Shown here: piece after piece, positions 12,396-26,260 of the stretch
Position numbering within the stretch: the first letter of the stretch is position 1
How the letters are laid out: every line of letters begins with the position of its first letter
Made by a program: the position numbers and the translations under genes
The notes under the pieces: generated by a model
Told to the model about the DNA's origin: nothing
Databases searched by the model: none
Seen by the model: the letters and a program-made list of their open reading frames with translations, nothing else
Assembly: GCF_020382885.2 (NCBI RefSeq)
Contig: NC_058497.1
Coordinates: 18,468,330-18,532,329 of the forward strand
DNA: 64,000 nucleotides
From: Scatophagus argus
Taxonomy: Eukaryota > Chordata > Actinopteri > Scatophagidae
Reading direction: 5' to 3'

Positions 12396-13474
12396 CCAGC
12401 AGAAGCATCTCGGTAGGGAATTAAAGGACAGCGGTTATGGATGGGGAGAAAAGTATGCCTTGAAATGGAGAAGAACTTCCTCCACGAAGACCTGAGAGGT
12501 AGGGAGGAGGGAAAACGTCTCAGAAGGTGGTTTGTGCTCCTATTGCACAAAATCTCCCTTCAGATTGTAAATTTAGTCCAGTGTTAAGTTTCTTTTTGTA
12601 TGCTGCGTATCTGGCTCGCTAAAGAGAAGTATATTTTTATTGACACGCTTCTAAAGAGATCTTCAAAATGGTGTCCGATGGCGTTCAGATTTGCTTGGCG
12701 GCATAAGCATATAAAGCCAGTTATTTCGAGTGTTCATGCGGTGTGTCTGGATATGGTAAACCACAGTGAGCAGTTCAGTCAGCTTAGAGTTTTGCACTTC
12801 TTGGTAAAATATGACATTTTGGCTATATTTGTATCATCCATGGGCACTTCACGACTTCACGTCCTCACTGCACGTCGCTGTGTGAGGATCACTTCTGGTC
12901 ACGTCTCTCAGGCTAACTGCACTAGTTAAGAGCAAAAACCCAGCAAAGTCACAAGTCAGGTATTTCAACGTTATCTTCAAAATGTCTCGCTTTCTTTGAA
13001 CCGCGTTTACTGGTGTTCACATGGAGGTGTTTTTTGTTTTGTTTGTTTTTTTTTAAATTCAACTTACTGGGATAATGTCAGTGTCTGCTGAGAGTACGTA
13101 CTTTATGAGTATATTGCCTGTTATGGTAGATGGAATATAACCAAACTAGTGTATACAACATTGTTGAAGTTGATGGTTTCTGACTATTTTGTTCAAAGGT
13201 GCTTTGTATAACTCGATATAATTAAACAAGCGGTCACTGATTTGTTTTATTGTAAGTACACTAAACTTGGTGACGTGTTGACTCCGAATGGCAACATGTA
13301 GCACTTTGACTGCTTGTTGACAGTTTTTTGTTTTGTTTGTTTGTTTTTTTTGTTTTGAAAGAAGTGTCGTGGAGTGTTTGATTTCAGCATGAATGACTCC
13401 TACAAACTTATTATTACTCATACAAACCATTCATAGATAATGTAAATAACAGCTCCCTATTGGGTGCCAATAAA
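12396..13474 (+). other. esam 3' untranslated region
   Basis: After the TGA at 12393-12395, about 1.08 kb without recognisable coding sequence leads to an AATAAA at 13469-13474, the most plausible esam poly(A) signal. The stretch contains T-rich runs near 13029-13055 and 13320-13352. Confidence 0.6.
13469..13474 (+). terminator. esam poly(A) signal
   Basis: The hexamer AATAAA lies on the plus strand 1.07 kb after the esam stop. It faces the acad8 signal on the other strand at 13508-13513. Confidence 0.6.
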
Positions 13475-13507
13475 AAGGATGATTTCTTGTATGAAAGCTC
13501 AGATCAT

Positions 13508-13513
13508 TTTATT
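13508..13513 (-). terminator. acad8 poly(A) signal
   Basis: TTTATT on the plus strand reads AATAAA on the minus strand, about 0.8 kb after the acad8 stop codon at 14330. This implies an acad8 3' untranslated region of roughly 13.5-14.33 kb, in which I see no other feature. Confidence 0.55.
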
Positions 13514-14329
13514 TGGAGTGTGATCAGCAAAAGTCATTTGCAAAGTGACAGTTCAACCCACAGCACACATAATAGGGTAAAAATACAGTAACCATGAGGG
13601 TAAATATAATCTGAAAGGCCACCTTCGGGACAGAGATGCTGACTGTATGTGATATAGATGTGTGCCATACAGTAAAACAACATACCCTTTTGCTAACACT
13701 TAGGTTGGCGTTAAATCCTTATAAAAGGAATGGAAAAAAAACAAAACTCAAAGTGTTGTAACTAGCAGCTTTTGACGGAAAAACACACTAAAACTTTACA
13801 GTCTATCCACACTGAAACCTTCACAGGAAACAATAACTTCGGATGAAAAATCAGATCAAATGTAGTCCTTAGCTATGCTAGCAGCATGACTCTCGGGATG
13901 GCGAAGTCGGTAGGTCAGTCTTGGTCCAGACTGAAATATCACAACTAAAGCGTGCAAAGACATTTTGTACAGACACGGTTACCAGAGAATGAACTAGACT
14001 GCAAATATAGTTTGAATTCATCCTCTTTTAACAATAAACTTACAAAATTTTCTTGGGGAATCTGCAACTATTAGTGAACATTTCTCTCTAGACCAGAGTT
14101 CAACAACAGACTGATGAATCAGCATTGCTTTGCCCAGTATAGATAAAAATGAAACAAACCCAATAATCACACACTGACCTCAGTCACCCCGTGACCTTTG
14201 TCAACTTTAGAAAGCCGACGACGTAGGGGCCGGTTCAGGAAACGAGTCCCACAGTAACAAACCGGAGATGAAGACCATAACAATATGGTCGCCACCGAAG
14301 TCACTTGAAGATTAAGGAAAAACGATTCA

Positions 14330-17898
<3,569 letters not shown>

Positions 17899-18162
17899 GT
17901 TTTCCTCCACAGTGCTGAGTTATGGATGTTATGTCACACCGCCGCCGCTGCTGCTGCTGGGAAATGTAGTTAGTGCAGCGTCGCCTAGTGAAGTCAGTTT
18001 TCGAAGTGCGTAATGGTCTCCTTGTTGCCCCTTGTGACCGCTGGGGGTAAAACCAAAGAAACTCTGTGGTAAAACATCAACTACAGCTACACTTCTCGCA
18101 AACCAGTCAAATATTTTTTTTCCTATGATGGCAAGGTCATGACCCGCCCGACTCTGCGTCTG

Positions 18163-18239
18163 ATTGGCTAGTATTCGTTGCCCTCAGTGGCTATTGGCGA
18201 TTGGTTAGAATCATGGCGAGAATATCAAGATAAGCCAAT
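18163..18239. promoter_or_regulatory. Cluster of four NF-Y (CCAAT) boxes
   Basis: Inverted CCAAT (ATTGG) occurs at 18163-18167, 18193-18197 and 18200-18204, and forward CCAAT at 18235-18239. The first sits in CTGATTGGCT and the last in AGCCAATCAG, both extended matches to the NF-Y consensus. Spacings are 30, 7 and 35 bp. The cluster lies about 265 bp upstream of the acad8 ATG, in the shared promoter region. Confidence 0.6.
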
Positions 18240-18383
18240 CAGAATCAGAGTAGGGTGGGCCATTCCTTCACCACACTAGAAAAAAAAAATACCGTGAGCG
18301 GGGCTTGTTTACCTGCTGGAAATGAAGAGTTGTGTACACACGGGAGTAGCTAGTAATTAAATCAAGTGCACCGGTATGTTTGT

Positions 18384-18391
18384 TGACGTCA
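18384..18391. promoter_or_regulatory. CRE palindrome TGACGTCA
   Basis: A complete eight-base cAMP-response element in the acad8/thyn1 intergenic region, followed by CATG. CREB/ATF binding is inferred from the consensus alone. Confidence 0.45.
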
Positions 18392-18955
18392 CATGTTGTA
18401 TGTTTTTTTTTTTGCCCCGCGGGGTTCGATGACTGATCACCAACTCGAAGCACAGTTAAGCAGAAGGTACGACTTATCAGTGTGTGTGTAGAGGTTTTCT
18501 ACTTGCCAGAGCTGCGTTTTAATCTGTATTAGGATGACTTGAGTGTTGGTGCTTGCGGACGCACGTTTAGTTTACACGTGTGGCGCAGATTTGTGCAACG
18601 TTAGTCGTTAAAGCTCTAAACTAATCTTTCATCCGTGTCTGATGATGGTGAAGAGGAAGTACGTTTCCCCCCCAATTTCAAGCGCTCAAATGCAAGTTTA
18701 CCTATCAATGCAAGGGAGTGCAGTTGAAACGGGTCAAATATTTCTTTATTTCCAAGGTGGTTATGAAGCCTTTAGACCTTGATTGTTTATCCATGTAGTG
18801 CACCTATAGCTAATGCAGTGCAATGCAACCACACTGCAGAAAATCCTCCCTCCATTGAGGTTAAAATGTTGAGTGCGGTCAAAAACTGCACCCGCCAAAA
18901 AAAATTAACCATGAAGTGAGATCAACTTATCTAATATCAAGGTGTACAGTGTCAA

Positions 18956-19230
18956 GTGGAGCTGCAACAGTTAGTCGATTGACAGAAAATTAATTAATCA
19001 GTATTTGTGAATCGATTAGTTGGTTGATTCCAGCTTCACTGCGAGTCTGCTTTCCTTGATCTTAGATTACTGTAAACTGAATATCTATGGGTTTAGGCCT
19101 GTTGGTTGGGCAATTGGTTGTACATTTTTCATTTCAAGTTTCAAGTCTTGCAATGTGGATCAACATGTATGTATGCCATTTCAGATTATTGTAGCAATAC
19201 ATTTTGTGACATAAATTGATCGGATTATTG
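18956..19230 (+). repeat. Dispersed repeat with ATTAATCGATTAG-type core
   Basis: The sequence GGAGCTGCAACAGTTAGTCG followed by AATTAATTAATCAG and GAATCGATTAGTTGG matches a dispersed teleost repeat I recognise by its 'GCTGCAACGATTAGTCGATT' opening. Related, more decayed pieces lie near 22940-22990, 28720-28850, 30425-30480, 37865-38010, 45085-45250 and 59515-59570. Confidence 0.5.
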
Positions 19231-19353
19231 GATAAAATGACCAAACAGGGATGTCATTTTGATTTTTGCCTAATCAAGTGAAAGACATACCTGATTACCA
19301 ACCCTATTACAGATGGTATGTCATGTTTTAAACGTCTCTTTATAGACTGAAAG

Positions 19354-20908
19354 ATGCCACCAAAGAAGAGGCCCAGAGGGAGTGAAGCCTCAGCAAATTC
19401 ACGTAAGCAAATTAAATCACTGAGTCATATTTAATGTCTGGTCCGCTATGTTGAAGAATCAGCTTTATTGACAGTATATATATTTTTACATACATACAAT
19501 GAATTTGTCTTCTGCATTTGACCCATCCTTAGTTGAACACACACATGCAACATCCAGCAAATTACATGCAGTGAAACACACACAGGAGGCTGCGTCAAGC
19601 ACCCGGGGAGCATATTGGGGGGGTTAAGTGCCTTGCTCAAGGGCACATCAGCCAGATAATTGAGGGGAGGAGCATTTGTTGCATTAATCATTAATCTACC
19701 ACACCCAAATTTTTCATGCCCGTCCGGCAGGCGAATCGAACCGGTGACCCAAGCCGCTTCTTGAATCTCTAGGCCACGGCAGCCCCAAATCAATGAGTGA
19801 TGATTATTTCCTCAACCACGCAGGCAAAGATGATGGTGAAACGGCCTCTTCTGCAAAACAAGCGTTAGACAGTAAAAGGAAAGCGACCGGAAAGCCTAAG
19901 GAGAGCTCAGAATCACCACAGTACTGTCGCTGGCTGATGAAGTCTGAACCCGAGAGCCGCTTCGAGAACGGGATCGATGTGAAGGTACGTATCAGTGACG
20001 GCCTCATCAGCACAGTCTGTTGTTAGACTGGCTGCACTCATCTGATGCATCTGGTTCTTTCTGCAGTTCGGGATCGAGGATCTGAAGGCTTTGCCCAGTC
20101 AGACTGGCTGCTGGGACGGTGTCCGCAACTATCAGGTAGAGCCACAAAACGGCCTCGCGTGCCATGAAAGGACCTGAAACAAGGCACCAGCACTGCAGCA
20201 CTCTTAAAGGCTTTTTGTGATCTTATTCTTACTCGGCTTGTGCAAATTCTGCAGGCGCGCAACTTCATGAGGCAGATGAAAGCGGGACAGTTGGCTTTCT
20301 TTTACCACAGCAACTGCAAGGAACCAGGGATAGCAGGACTCATGAAAGTAAGTCAAAGTCTCTCCCTGCTGATAATGATTTAAACAAAAGTGTAGACAGG
20401 CCTGATACACTGCTGTGTTTCCTTCTCCAGATTGTGAAGGAAGCCTACGTGGACCACACTCAGTTTGATAAGAATGACGTTCATTTTGATGCCACCAGTA
20501 AACCTGACAATCCCAAGTGGAGCATGGTAAAGTAATTCAGGAATTAAGGGTATAGGTATCGACAATAAAGCACGAGGGTTCATTTTCTTTTGTTTTTCTC
20601 TCACAGGTAGATGTCCAGTATCAAAGAATGATGAAGCGCTTTATTCCTCTGTCTGAGCTGAAAAAGTACCACCTGCAGCATCGCGCCAATGGAGGGCCCC
20701 TAAAGGACATGGCGCTCTTCACAAGGGCCAGGCTCTCTGTGCAGCCCCTAACCGCCGGTACGTCCAAAGTGTTGTTTAACCAAAGGGGCTTGTTGCTGTT
20801 ACTGCTGTGTAGTTTCTGTGTCCTCTTTCAGCATTATGGTTGTTCTGCTTTCTCTCTGCAGAGGAGTTCAACTTTGTCCTGAGTTTGGAGGATCGAGAGC
20901 GTTTGTGA
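19354..20908 (+). CDS. thyn1: Thymocyte nuclear protein 1 (EVE domain)
   Basis: Seven coding exons: 19354-19402, 19824-19984, 20067-20135, 20255-20347, 20431-20526, 20607-20757 and 20862-20908. They total 666 nt and 221 residues (human about 225), with correct GT-AG borders and phase. The ATG at 19354 follows an acceptor (TTTATAG) by 8 nt, so the first exon is untranslated. Residues 1-48 are basic and low-complexity with a PPKKRPRG nuclear-localisation-like start. From residue 50 (YCRWLMKSEPES) to about 215 runs an EVE domain, a PUA-like fold implicated in binding modified DNA or RNA bases. Conserved blocks include GCWDGVRNYQARNFM, GQLAFFYHSNCKEPGI and NPKWSMVDVQ. Human THYN1 is nuclear and reported to read 5-hydroxymethylcytosine. 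No lesion was found. Confidence 0.97.
19414..19428. repeat. Target-site duplication, left copy
   Basis: AAATCACTGAGTCAT here matches AAATCAATGAGTGAT at 19787-19801 at 13 of 15 positions. The two copies bracket the SINE at 19429-19786 exactly as target-site duplications should. Confidence 0.65.
19429..19786 (-). mobile_element. tRNA-derived SINE in thyn1 intron 1
   Basis: Read on the minus strand, the element opens with GGGGCTGCCGTGGCCTAGAG (A-box region). It has a B-box GGTTCGATTCG at 19732-19742 and a middle part with TGCCCTTGAGCAAGGCACTT, and ends in a tail with CAATAAAGCTGATTCTTC. It is bracketed by near-identical 15 bp copies at 19414-19428 and 19787-19801. Its head end lies 37 bp from the acceptor of thyn1 exon 19824-19984. 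It is non-autonomous and would have been mobilised by a LINE. The tRNA-like head is not a functional tRNA. Confidence 0.8.
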
Positions 20909-21163
20909 GGATTTGGACCAGCTGACGCTTTTTGACGGTGAAATTACGAAGCAGCCAACTGTACTTGTACTTTACTGTATTTTTTTTTTTAACTTGTTCA
21001 TAAATATTAAATGTGTTCTGGTCAAAGTATCGCTCACGCTAAGTTTTTAACAACACGGTGACCTTGAAGCTGCAGGCTCCGGATAGAAAACAGCAGCAGT
21101 ATATAAAGTATAACTCATGAGTACAGTAATGTGTAAAGTCATCATTTACAGTAATCTAATGAC

Positions 21164-21169
21164 AATAAA
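21164..21169 (+). terminator. thyn1 poly(A) signal
   Basis: AATAAA lies 256 bp after the thyn1 stop, followed by a T-rich TTGTTTCTATTCTATTC stretch, a plausible downstream element. The 3' untranslated region would be about 20909-21190. Confidence 0.6.
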
Positions 21170-22671
21170 TTGTTTCTATTCTATTCTATGTTGACATAGA
21201 CTGTCCTTTGCCTCCAGGGTAGTTTGTTTTATTGCCATTATTCAACCTGTAACCAGCAGCGGACCCCGTTCTTCACAAAGCACATTTAATGCACTGCATC
21301 ACTTTACATAATGAGGTCCACAGCTCTCCAGTGATGTGGAAGTGAGTGGGAAGATTAAAAAGAGTTTGACATCACGCGGGCCTGTTAAATTTGCTCGGCT
21401 TTGTGAATGCAAAGTTGCTTGAAACTATTGATTATAAAAGCAACCAGAAGTAACCAATCGGACGTTTCAGTGCAAGCTTGATTTGTGATTAAGTCATCAC
21501 TTTGGCCTTTCTGACCATCTGAGGATCCAAATGTGTTTGGAAAAATCTGAATGACGACACAACATGAAGCGTATGCAGCAGCGTTGGTATGATGTAGTCA
21601 GTTTGATCTTTTCATGTGGCGGTTTTTTGTTTTTTTATTTTTTTTATTTTGTCCAACCTGTCACATACACTTTCACTCATTTCTCCAATACAAAGTCTGA
21701 TATTCTTTTCCATTTGGCATCAATTTATTTCACTTTTGGGGACAAGGAGGAATTGATTAGCATTTTGCAAAAGATAGATAGTTCTAATGTAACTTTTCTC
21801 TGGTTAAAAGACTAAAATTATGTTAGAGGCAGGAGGATTTCATTTGCTTGATACACTTAGGCACAACTTTCAAGTCTCTAATAAAGAGGATACAGAAGAC
21901 TTTATACTATCAGACCTTAATACAACACCCTTTCCTAACAATACTGGAATGCTGAGGTAAAGCATATGAACATGAAAGGTCATTTTGTGGCACTGTGTAC
22001 TCTATAATCAATGTACACATGGGGACAGGACTGAAGGTTTTAGCTGGTCTTATTTACAGATAAAAAAAGAAAAATGTGGGGTTTAATACTTAAGCCCTCT
22101 TGCTCAAAAAAAAGAGAAAAAGGTTCCAGTTTCCAGATTTTTTTTTTTTTTTTTTGTGCAAACATACAGAAACACAAAGAGGAAAATGTGTTCAGCAGTG
22201 CAAAGTTATCTCAGACTTCCTGACCTTGTTTACAGTGTTAGGAATGCGTTCACTTAAGGTGGAATGTTGGAGATGCATTTTGTCGAAATCTCACGACAAT
22301 TTAGAGATTAGAAATCAATTTTTCATTACAATGTAACCAACAGAAGGCTTAAAAATTCAACAGTTTCACATAAACGATTTTACATGGTGGACATTGCGAC
22401 AGGTGATTAGTTTGATTCCCATGAAGGAAAAAAAAAAAATACATTAATGAGGAAGGACAAGACCAGCTGCCTGAAGCCACTATGAATGCCTCATGCAAAC
22501 TGTTTGTTCACATACTGAATTACTGCATGTCGACCTCCCTTCTTCCTCCCAGCAGCGGCTACAAGTAAAAACAGCTGCTTCACCAGATGTTGTACGGTTG
22601 ACAGGTACCTTCCGACGCTCCGCTGCAGACGCTGATGAGTCTTGAAAGAGGAGACTGGAGGGGCTGCGGCT
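21170..22671 (-). other. vps26b 3' untranslated region and thyn1/vps26b junction
   Basis: About 1.5 kb separates the thyn1 poly(A) signal from the vps26b stop. Minus-strand AATAAA candidates occur at 21228-21233 and 21724-21729. The DNA holds poly-T runs at about 21625-21650 and 22138-22155 and no coding-like open frame. It probably contains the long vps26b 3' untranslated region, but its end cannot be fixed from sequence. Confidence 0.45.
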
Positions 22672-25322
22672 CTACCCGCTCTCCTCCTTCGCAGCCTGTT
22701 CCAGCGCGCTCTCTGAAGCAGCCGAGCCCTCGAACCTCTGCGAGGCGATGGCGGCCTGGTGGGACATGCTCTTCCTCACCACGTCCCCTTTCCTCCACAG
22801 TGTGATTTCCTGCACAAGGGGAAGCCAGACGGGTGTTACTGCTCTCCTGCTCTCCACGCTATGATCAACTACAAGGAATTACTGCAGTCATTTGTGCATT
22901 TTTCTCAACAAATGTATTGTTAAAATTGAAAATTCACGTTCTGCCAGTTGATTAATCGACTCATTGTTTCAGAGCTAATAATACTTTTGCGGTTAGTATA
23001 AAGAAAAAACAATATGTGCACAGACAGATGTTAAACTGAACTTTTGAAAGCCAGTAAACTTCACAGAAAGAAATCTAAGTGTGTTTCCAAAGATGCAATA
23101 CTTATCTGTTGTTGTCTCGGAAAATTCTGTAGCTCAGATCCCATCTTAAATTTATATTAATGCTTTACGGCTCAAAGCTGCTCACAATTAGCTCGTAGTA
23201 TAGAATGTGGACAAAACTAGTGCTTTGCTGTACTTTCCAAATGAAAGTTTCTCTTCCTCTCTCGAGTCCGTTTCATGCAAAGGAAACCTTTGGGAAGCCA
23301 AACCAGGGGTATGCGGCCCAGTAATCAGGTTTCTTAATCAGGTATTACATTTACACAGATGTTTCCACACAAACATTGCTTCTAGAAGGGTCAGATATCC
23401 AGATTATTATCATGCAGCACACTGAGGAGCCAGCCTGACCATATCTGACCATCTTTTATCATCACAGCGTACCTGTTGTTTGAAGTAGCGTCTCTCCTCC
23501 TCGTCGATCAGCACCAAGTTCAGGTAGTAGCGCACTGAGAACTTCTTATTGATGTCTCGCATGGTGGGAGTCAGATCGTAACCAGCCAGAAATAACCGGA
23601 TGGGAATGGACTCTCCTGAAATATTAAAGGTCGGATAATATTGATCTTGACTGAGTGAGGAGAAAGTTTGTGGGTAAAAAATCATGACTGAGAGTCACTT
23701 ACCCCTGACAGGAGCTCCGTCCATGATCTCGTACTTGGCAATAGTGTCATTTTCATGGTATACACTTGGGCCGGTGCCCGTTGTCTCGCGTTTGATGATG
23801 TCGATCTCCATGTGCTTGATCTTGATCCTCACCAGAAGGAAATAGATTTTTCCAACAATTACATCTTTCAGATGGTACCTGTCAGAGCATGAATGGAGAC
23901 ACATTTTACAGACCAAATCATTTATTAACCAGTACTCATTAAAATTAGTCAGGACTGAGCATTTTCAGGAGGAAGGAGATGGAGGAAGAGGAAAAAAATA
24001 AAGAGGAGGAAGATAAAGGAGCAATACAGAAGAGTCCCGCAGCAGAACTGAGTGGATCACAAGAATTATCAATAAACCTTAAAGCCATGTCTCCAATTAA
24101 CACAACATGCTGCCCGAGTAGATAGAAGATGTCCGTTCTGCATCATCTGGGACTTGAACTCACAATCTTTGCCAGCGATAGCACATTATAAGAACACTGA
24201 GCAACACAAATAAATGCTCTGAGCTGGCAGGAGTTATGAGGCGGCTTCACCATACATGATTATGACAAATACACATACACAAGGGTCCTTCAGCATACAG
24301 ATTAAACAGTCAGGTTGAGAAAAACTGTCTATGTGTTAATCAATAATGAATGAATGCTCACAAATCTTACTTGGATTTGTTGTACTCAAACTCAATGTGG
24401 AGACAATCTTCAATTCCCACTTCCATTTTAATGGAGGAGTTGAGCTCAGGGTACGTGCTCAAGGTGTGGACAACAATGTCCATCTCTTTACTGATGTCAT
24501 TTAATCTTCTGATCACCGTGGCACGAAGGAAATATCTGCAAAGGCAACAAGCAGAGTCTGAACACAGCAGTACATCCGCATTATCACGTCACGATCAGTA
24601 AAACGTATAAAGCGGGCAAGATCACATGACAGGTAGGTCAAAGAATGACGCTTCCAGTCACTCATTTCACAGTGTTTAAAGTAGTGAATGATCAAACTTA
24701 CCTTAGCTTGACATTCTGGCCTGTGTAAGACTCGTAAGGTTTTTCAACATGAGTGAACTCAAAGTCGAAAGTCTGCGACTGAGTTATTTCGCCGGGTCTT
24801 GCAAGATCTTTCACCAGAGACACAAACTCATGATGGTTTCCTCTGTCGTAATAGAGCTCTGTAAAAGACAGATATCATCAAAAACTAAAGTAGAAGAGAC
24901 ATATTACAGTTGTGTTCTCCTAATGCTTTGAGATATACAGTTCAGCCCCACTCACCACCCCAGTACTTAGCATACACTCCCAAAAATAAAAACAAATATA
25001 AAGGATGTCTGGGTGCAAACTGGTCAATGAAGGAAGGGCTGTCAACACAAGCCAGAATATACTGCATAGGTGTTCTTTATGAAGTCACTTTGTACATACC
25101 TATCTGGCCAACAAATTCAATTTTGATCCCTTGGTGCTCCAGCCTCTTCCCGGGGTTCTTCAGTGTGACGTTCACCTTTCCGCTGACAGTTTCGCCGTCA
25201 TAGAAAAGAAAGTATTTATCCTTCTTTCCATCTTCAGTCTTGTGTTCCGCCTTCTTCCTCGTTTCAGCGTCATTCAGGACCACATCGATTTCTGCACTTT
25301 GTCCAAAACTAAAGAAACTCAT
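22672..25322 (-). CDS. vps26b: Retromer subunit VPS26B
   Basis: Six coding exons: 25100-25322, 24702-24858, 24371-24535, 23703-23878, 23473-23615 and 22672-22809. They total 1002 nt and 333 residues (human VPS26B 336), with all splice borders and phases consistent. The product is an arrestin-fold subunit of the retromer (VPS26-VPS29-VPS35) that recycles cargo from endosomes. Diagnostic blocks are KTEDGKKDKYFLFYDGETVS, VEKPYESYTGQNVKLRYFL, SIKMEVGIEDCLHIEFEYN, YHLKDVIVGKIYFLLVRIKI and SIPIRLFLAGYDLTPTMRD. The stretch RETTGTGPSVYHENDT matches the B paralogue, not VPS26A. The last 17 residues after RFEG, rich in Ala, Ser and Glu, do not match the human VPS26B tail. Start is the ATG at 25322. Whether it is zebrafish-type vps26b or vps26bl cannot be told here. 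Confidence 0.96.
24149..24204 (-). repeat. Decayed tRNA-like sequence in vps26b intron 3
   Basis: On the minus strand a TTGCTCAGTG A-box-like block at 24195-24204 is followed, at roughly tRNA spacing, by GAGTTCAAGTCCC (24149-24161), a good B-box. I could not fold a complete cloverleaf with an acceptor stem, so it is probably a tRNA-derived SINE fragment or tRNA pseudogene. Confidence 0.35.
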
Positions 25323-25860
25323 CGTAACGTTACGCGCGCGCCGTGCAAACTCTTACCGTAACGTTACTCGGACCTGTTAGCGAACTGCGAGCCCAACAAA
25401 CCCCGCTAACGGTAACGTTACGTTTCGGAGCGGAAAACACAAACAGAGTACAGGGCCTGCGACCTCAGCTCTCCGTCGGAGCACACGATAGACTATTAAA
25501 CGGGAAAAAAGTGGACTATGACTTACAGAAAACTCCACATTAGCCACATGTCCATACTCCTTTCCAACGACGAAGCAGAACAGCGAGATGATAGCACAGC
25601 GAAAACGCACGACAAGACGTCCATCAGCCAATTGGCCGTTTCTTTTTTTGTTTTTATTTCTTCTCTTGATATTAATGTCACCAATAGACAGTCTACACTG
25701 TCCTCAAAGTGGTCTGCGTCGTACCGGACACGATCCTCAGTGTCTGAATATAAATTACATGTTTGTTTTCTGCAAGAAAGACGGCGAATGTTGTCAAACG
25801 ACCAGGATGTAGCATTACGACACCTGCATTGGGCTGACTACTTCCGGGTGGAGATTTTCA
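25323..25860 (-). promoter_or_regulatory. vps26b promoter and 5' untranslated region
   Basis: Immediately upstream of the ATG are three copies of the palindrome GTAACGTTAC (25324-25333, 25358-25367, 25412-25421) in CpG-containing sequence including GCGCGCGC. Further upstream are GCCAATTGGC at 25627-25636, containing CCAAT on both strands, and an ETS/GABP-type CCGGAAGT on the minus strand at 25840-25847. These are typical of TATA-less housekeeping promoters. The transcription start is not determined. Confidence 0.5.
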
Positions 25861-25959
25861 AAATAAAGGCTCACAAAGTCGCCCTTTTCCCCATCTTAAT
25901 TTGGTAAGCACTTAACATCAGCGGTTAAAACTGAGCACGTTTCCTAGTTATGATTTTTT

Positions 25960-26260
25960 TTTTTAGAAAGAAGTGGTGGAAGAAGTGTACAGGTTCTTTT
26001 ATAGCAGTGTCATAATGTAAAAAATACTCAAGTAGAAATCTAGAAGCAGAAACTTAAAGCATCAAAAGCAAGAAGTACTCATAGGAGAATGACTCCTGTC
26101 ATCATAATAAAATGTTGGATTATAATTACTGATGTTTTAATTATTGTTGTGGCTGGCTGAGGTGGAGCTCATTTTAACATTATATATTGGTGGGTAGTTT
26201 TATTTTATCACAGAAATGTATATCATATCTTAGTAAGTAAAGTAACTAGTGACTATGGCT
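25960..26260 (+). repeat. Dispersed repeat, GTGGAAGAAGT family, forward copy
   Basis: The opening GTGGTGGAAGAAGTGTACAG and later ATACTCAAGTAGAAATC and AGCATCAAAAGC stretches match a percomorph repeat I recognise from 'GTGGAAGAAGTACTCAGATC' and 'AAGTAAAAGTAC' phrases. Other copies lie at 26660-26805 (reverse), 36985-37150, 41330-41880 (reverse, interrupted), 42208-42330 and 54225-54570. Confidence 0.55.

Larger units (their letters stand above)
17899..19345. promoter_or_regulatory. Head-to-head acad8/thyn1 intergenic promoter region
   Basis: The two start codons point away from each other with about 1.45 kb between them, including any untranslated thyn1 first exon. The core holds four CCAAT boxes at 18163-18239, a full cAMP-response palindrome TGACGTCA at 18384-18391, and a GC-rich start at about 17935-17960. 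Candidate donors for an untranslated thyn1 exon are AGAAG|GTACGA near 18466 and GGAA|GTACGT near 18660; the sequence does not decide between them. The 3' part at about 18956-19230 is a dispersed repeat. Confidence 0.55.

Noticed and set aside
17899..17910. In-frame GTG upstream of the acad8 ATG as a possible start
   Set aside because: Eukaryotic initiation at GTG is rare, the ATG at 17898 has a good context, and the mitochondrial presequence is complete from that ATG.
25518..25907. 129-codon plus-strand open frame upstream of vps26b
   Set aside because: It overlaps the vps26b promoter motifs, and the translated sequence shows no domain. A divergent gene is possible but unsupported.
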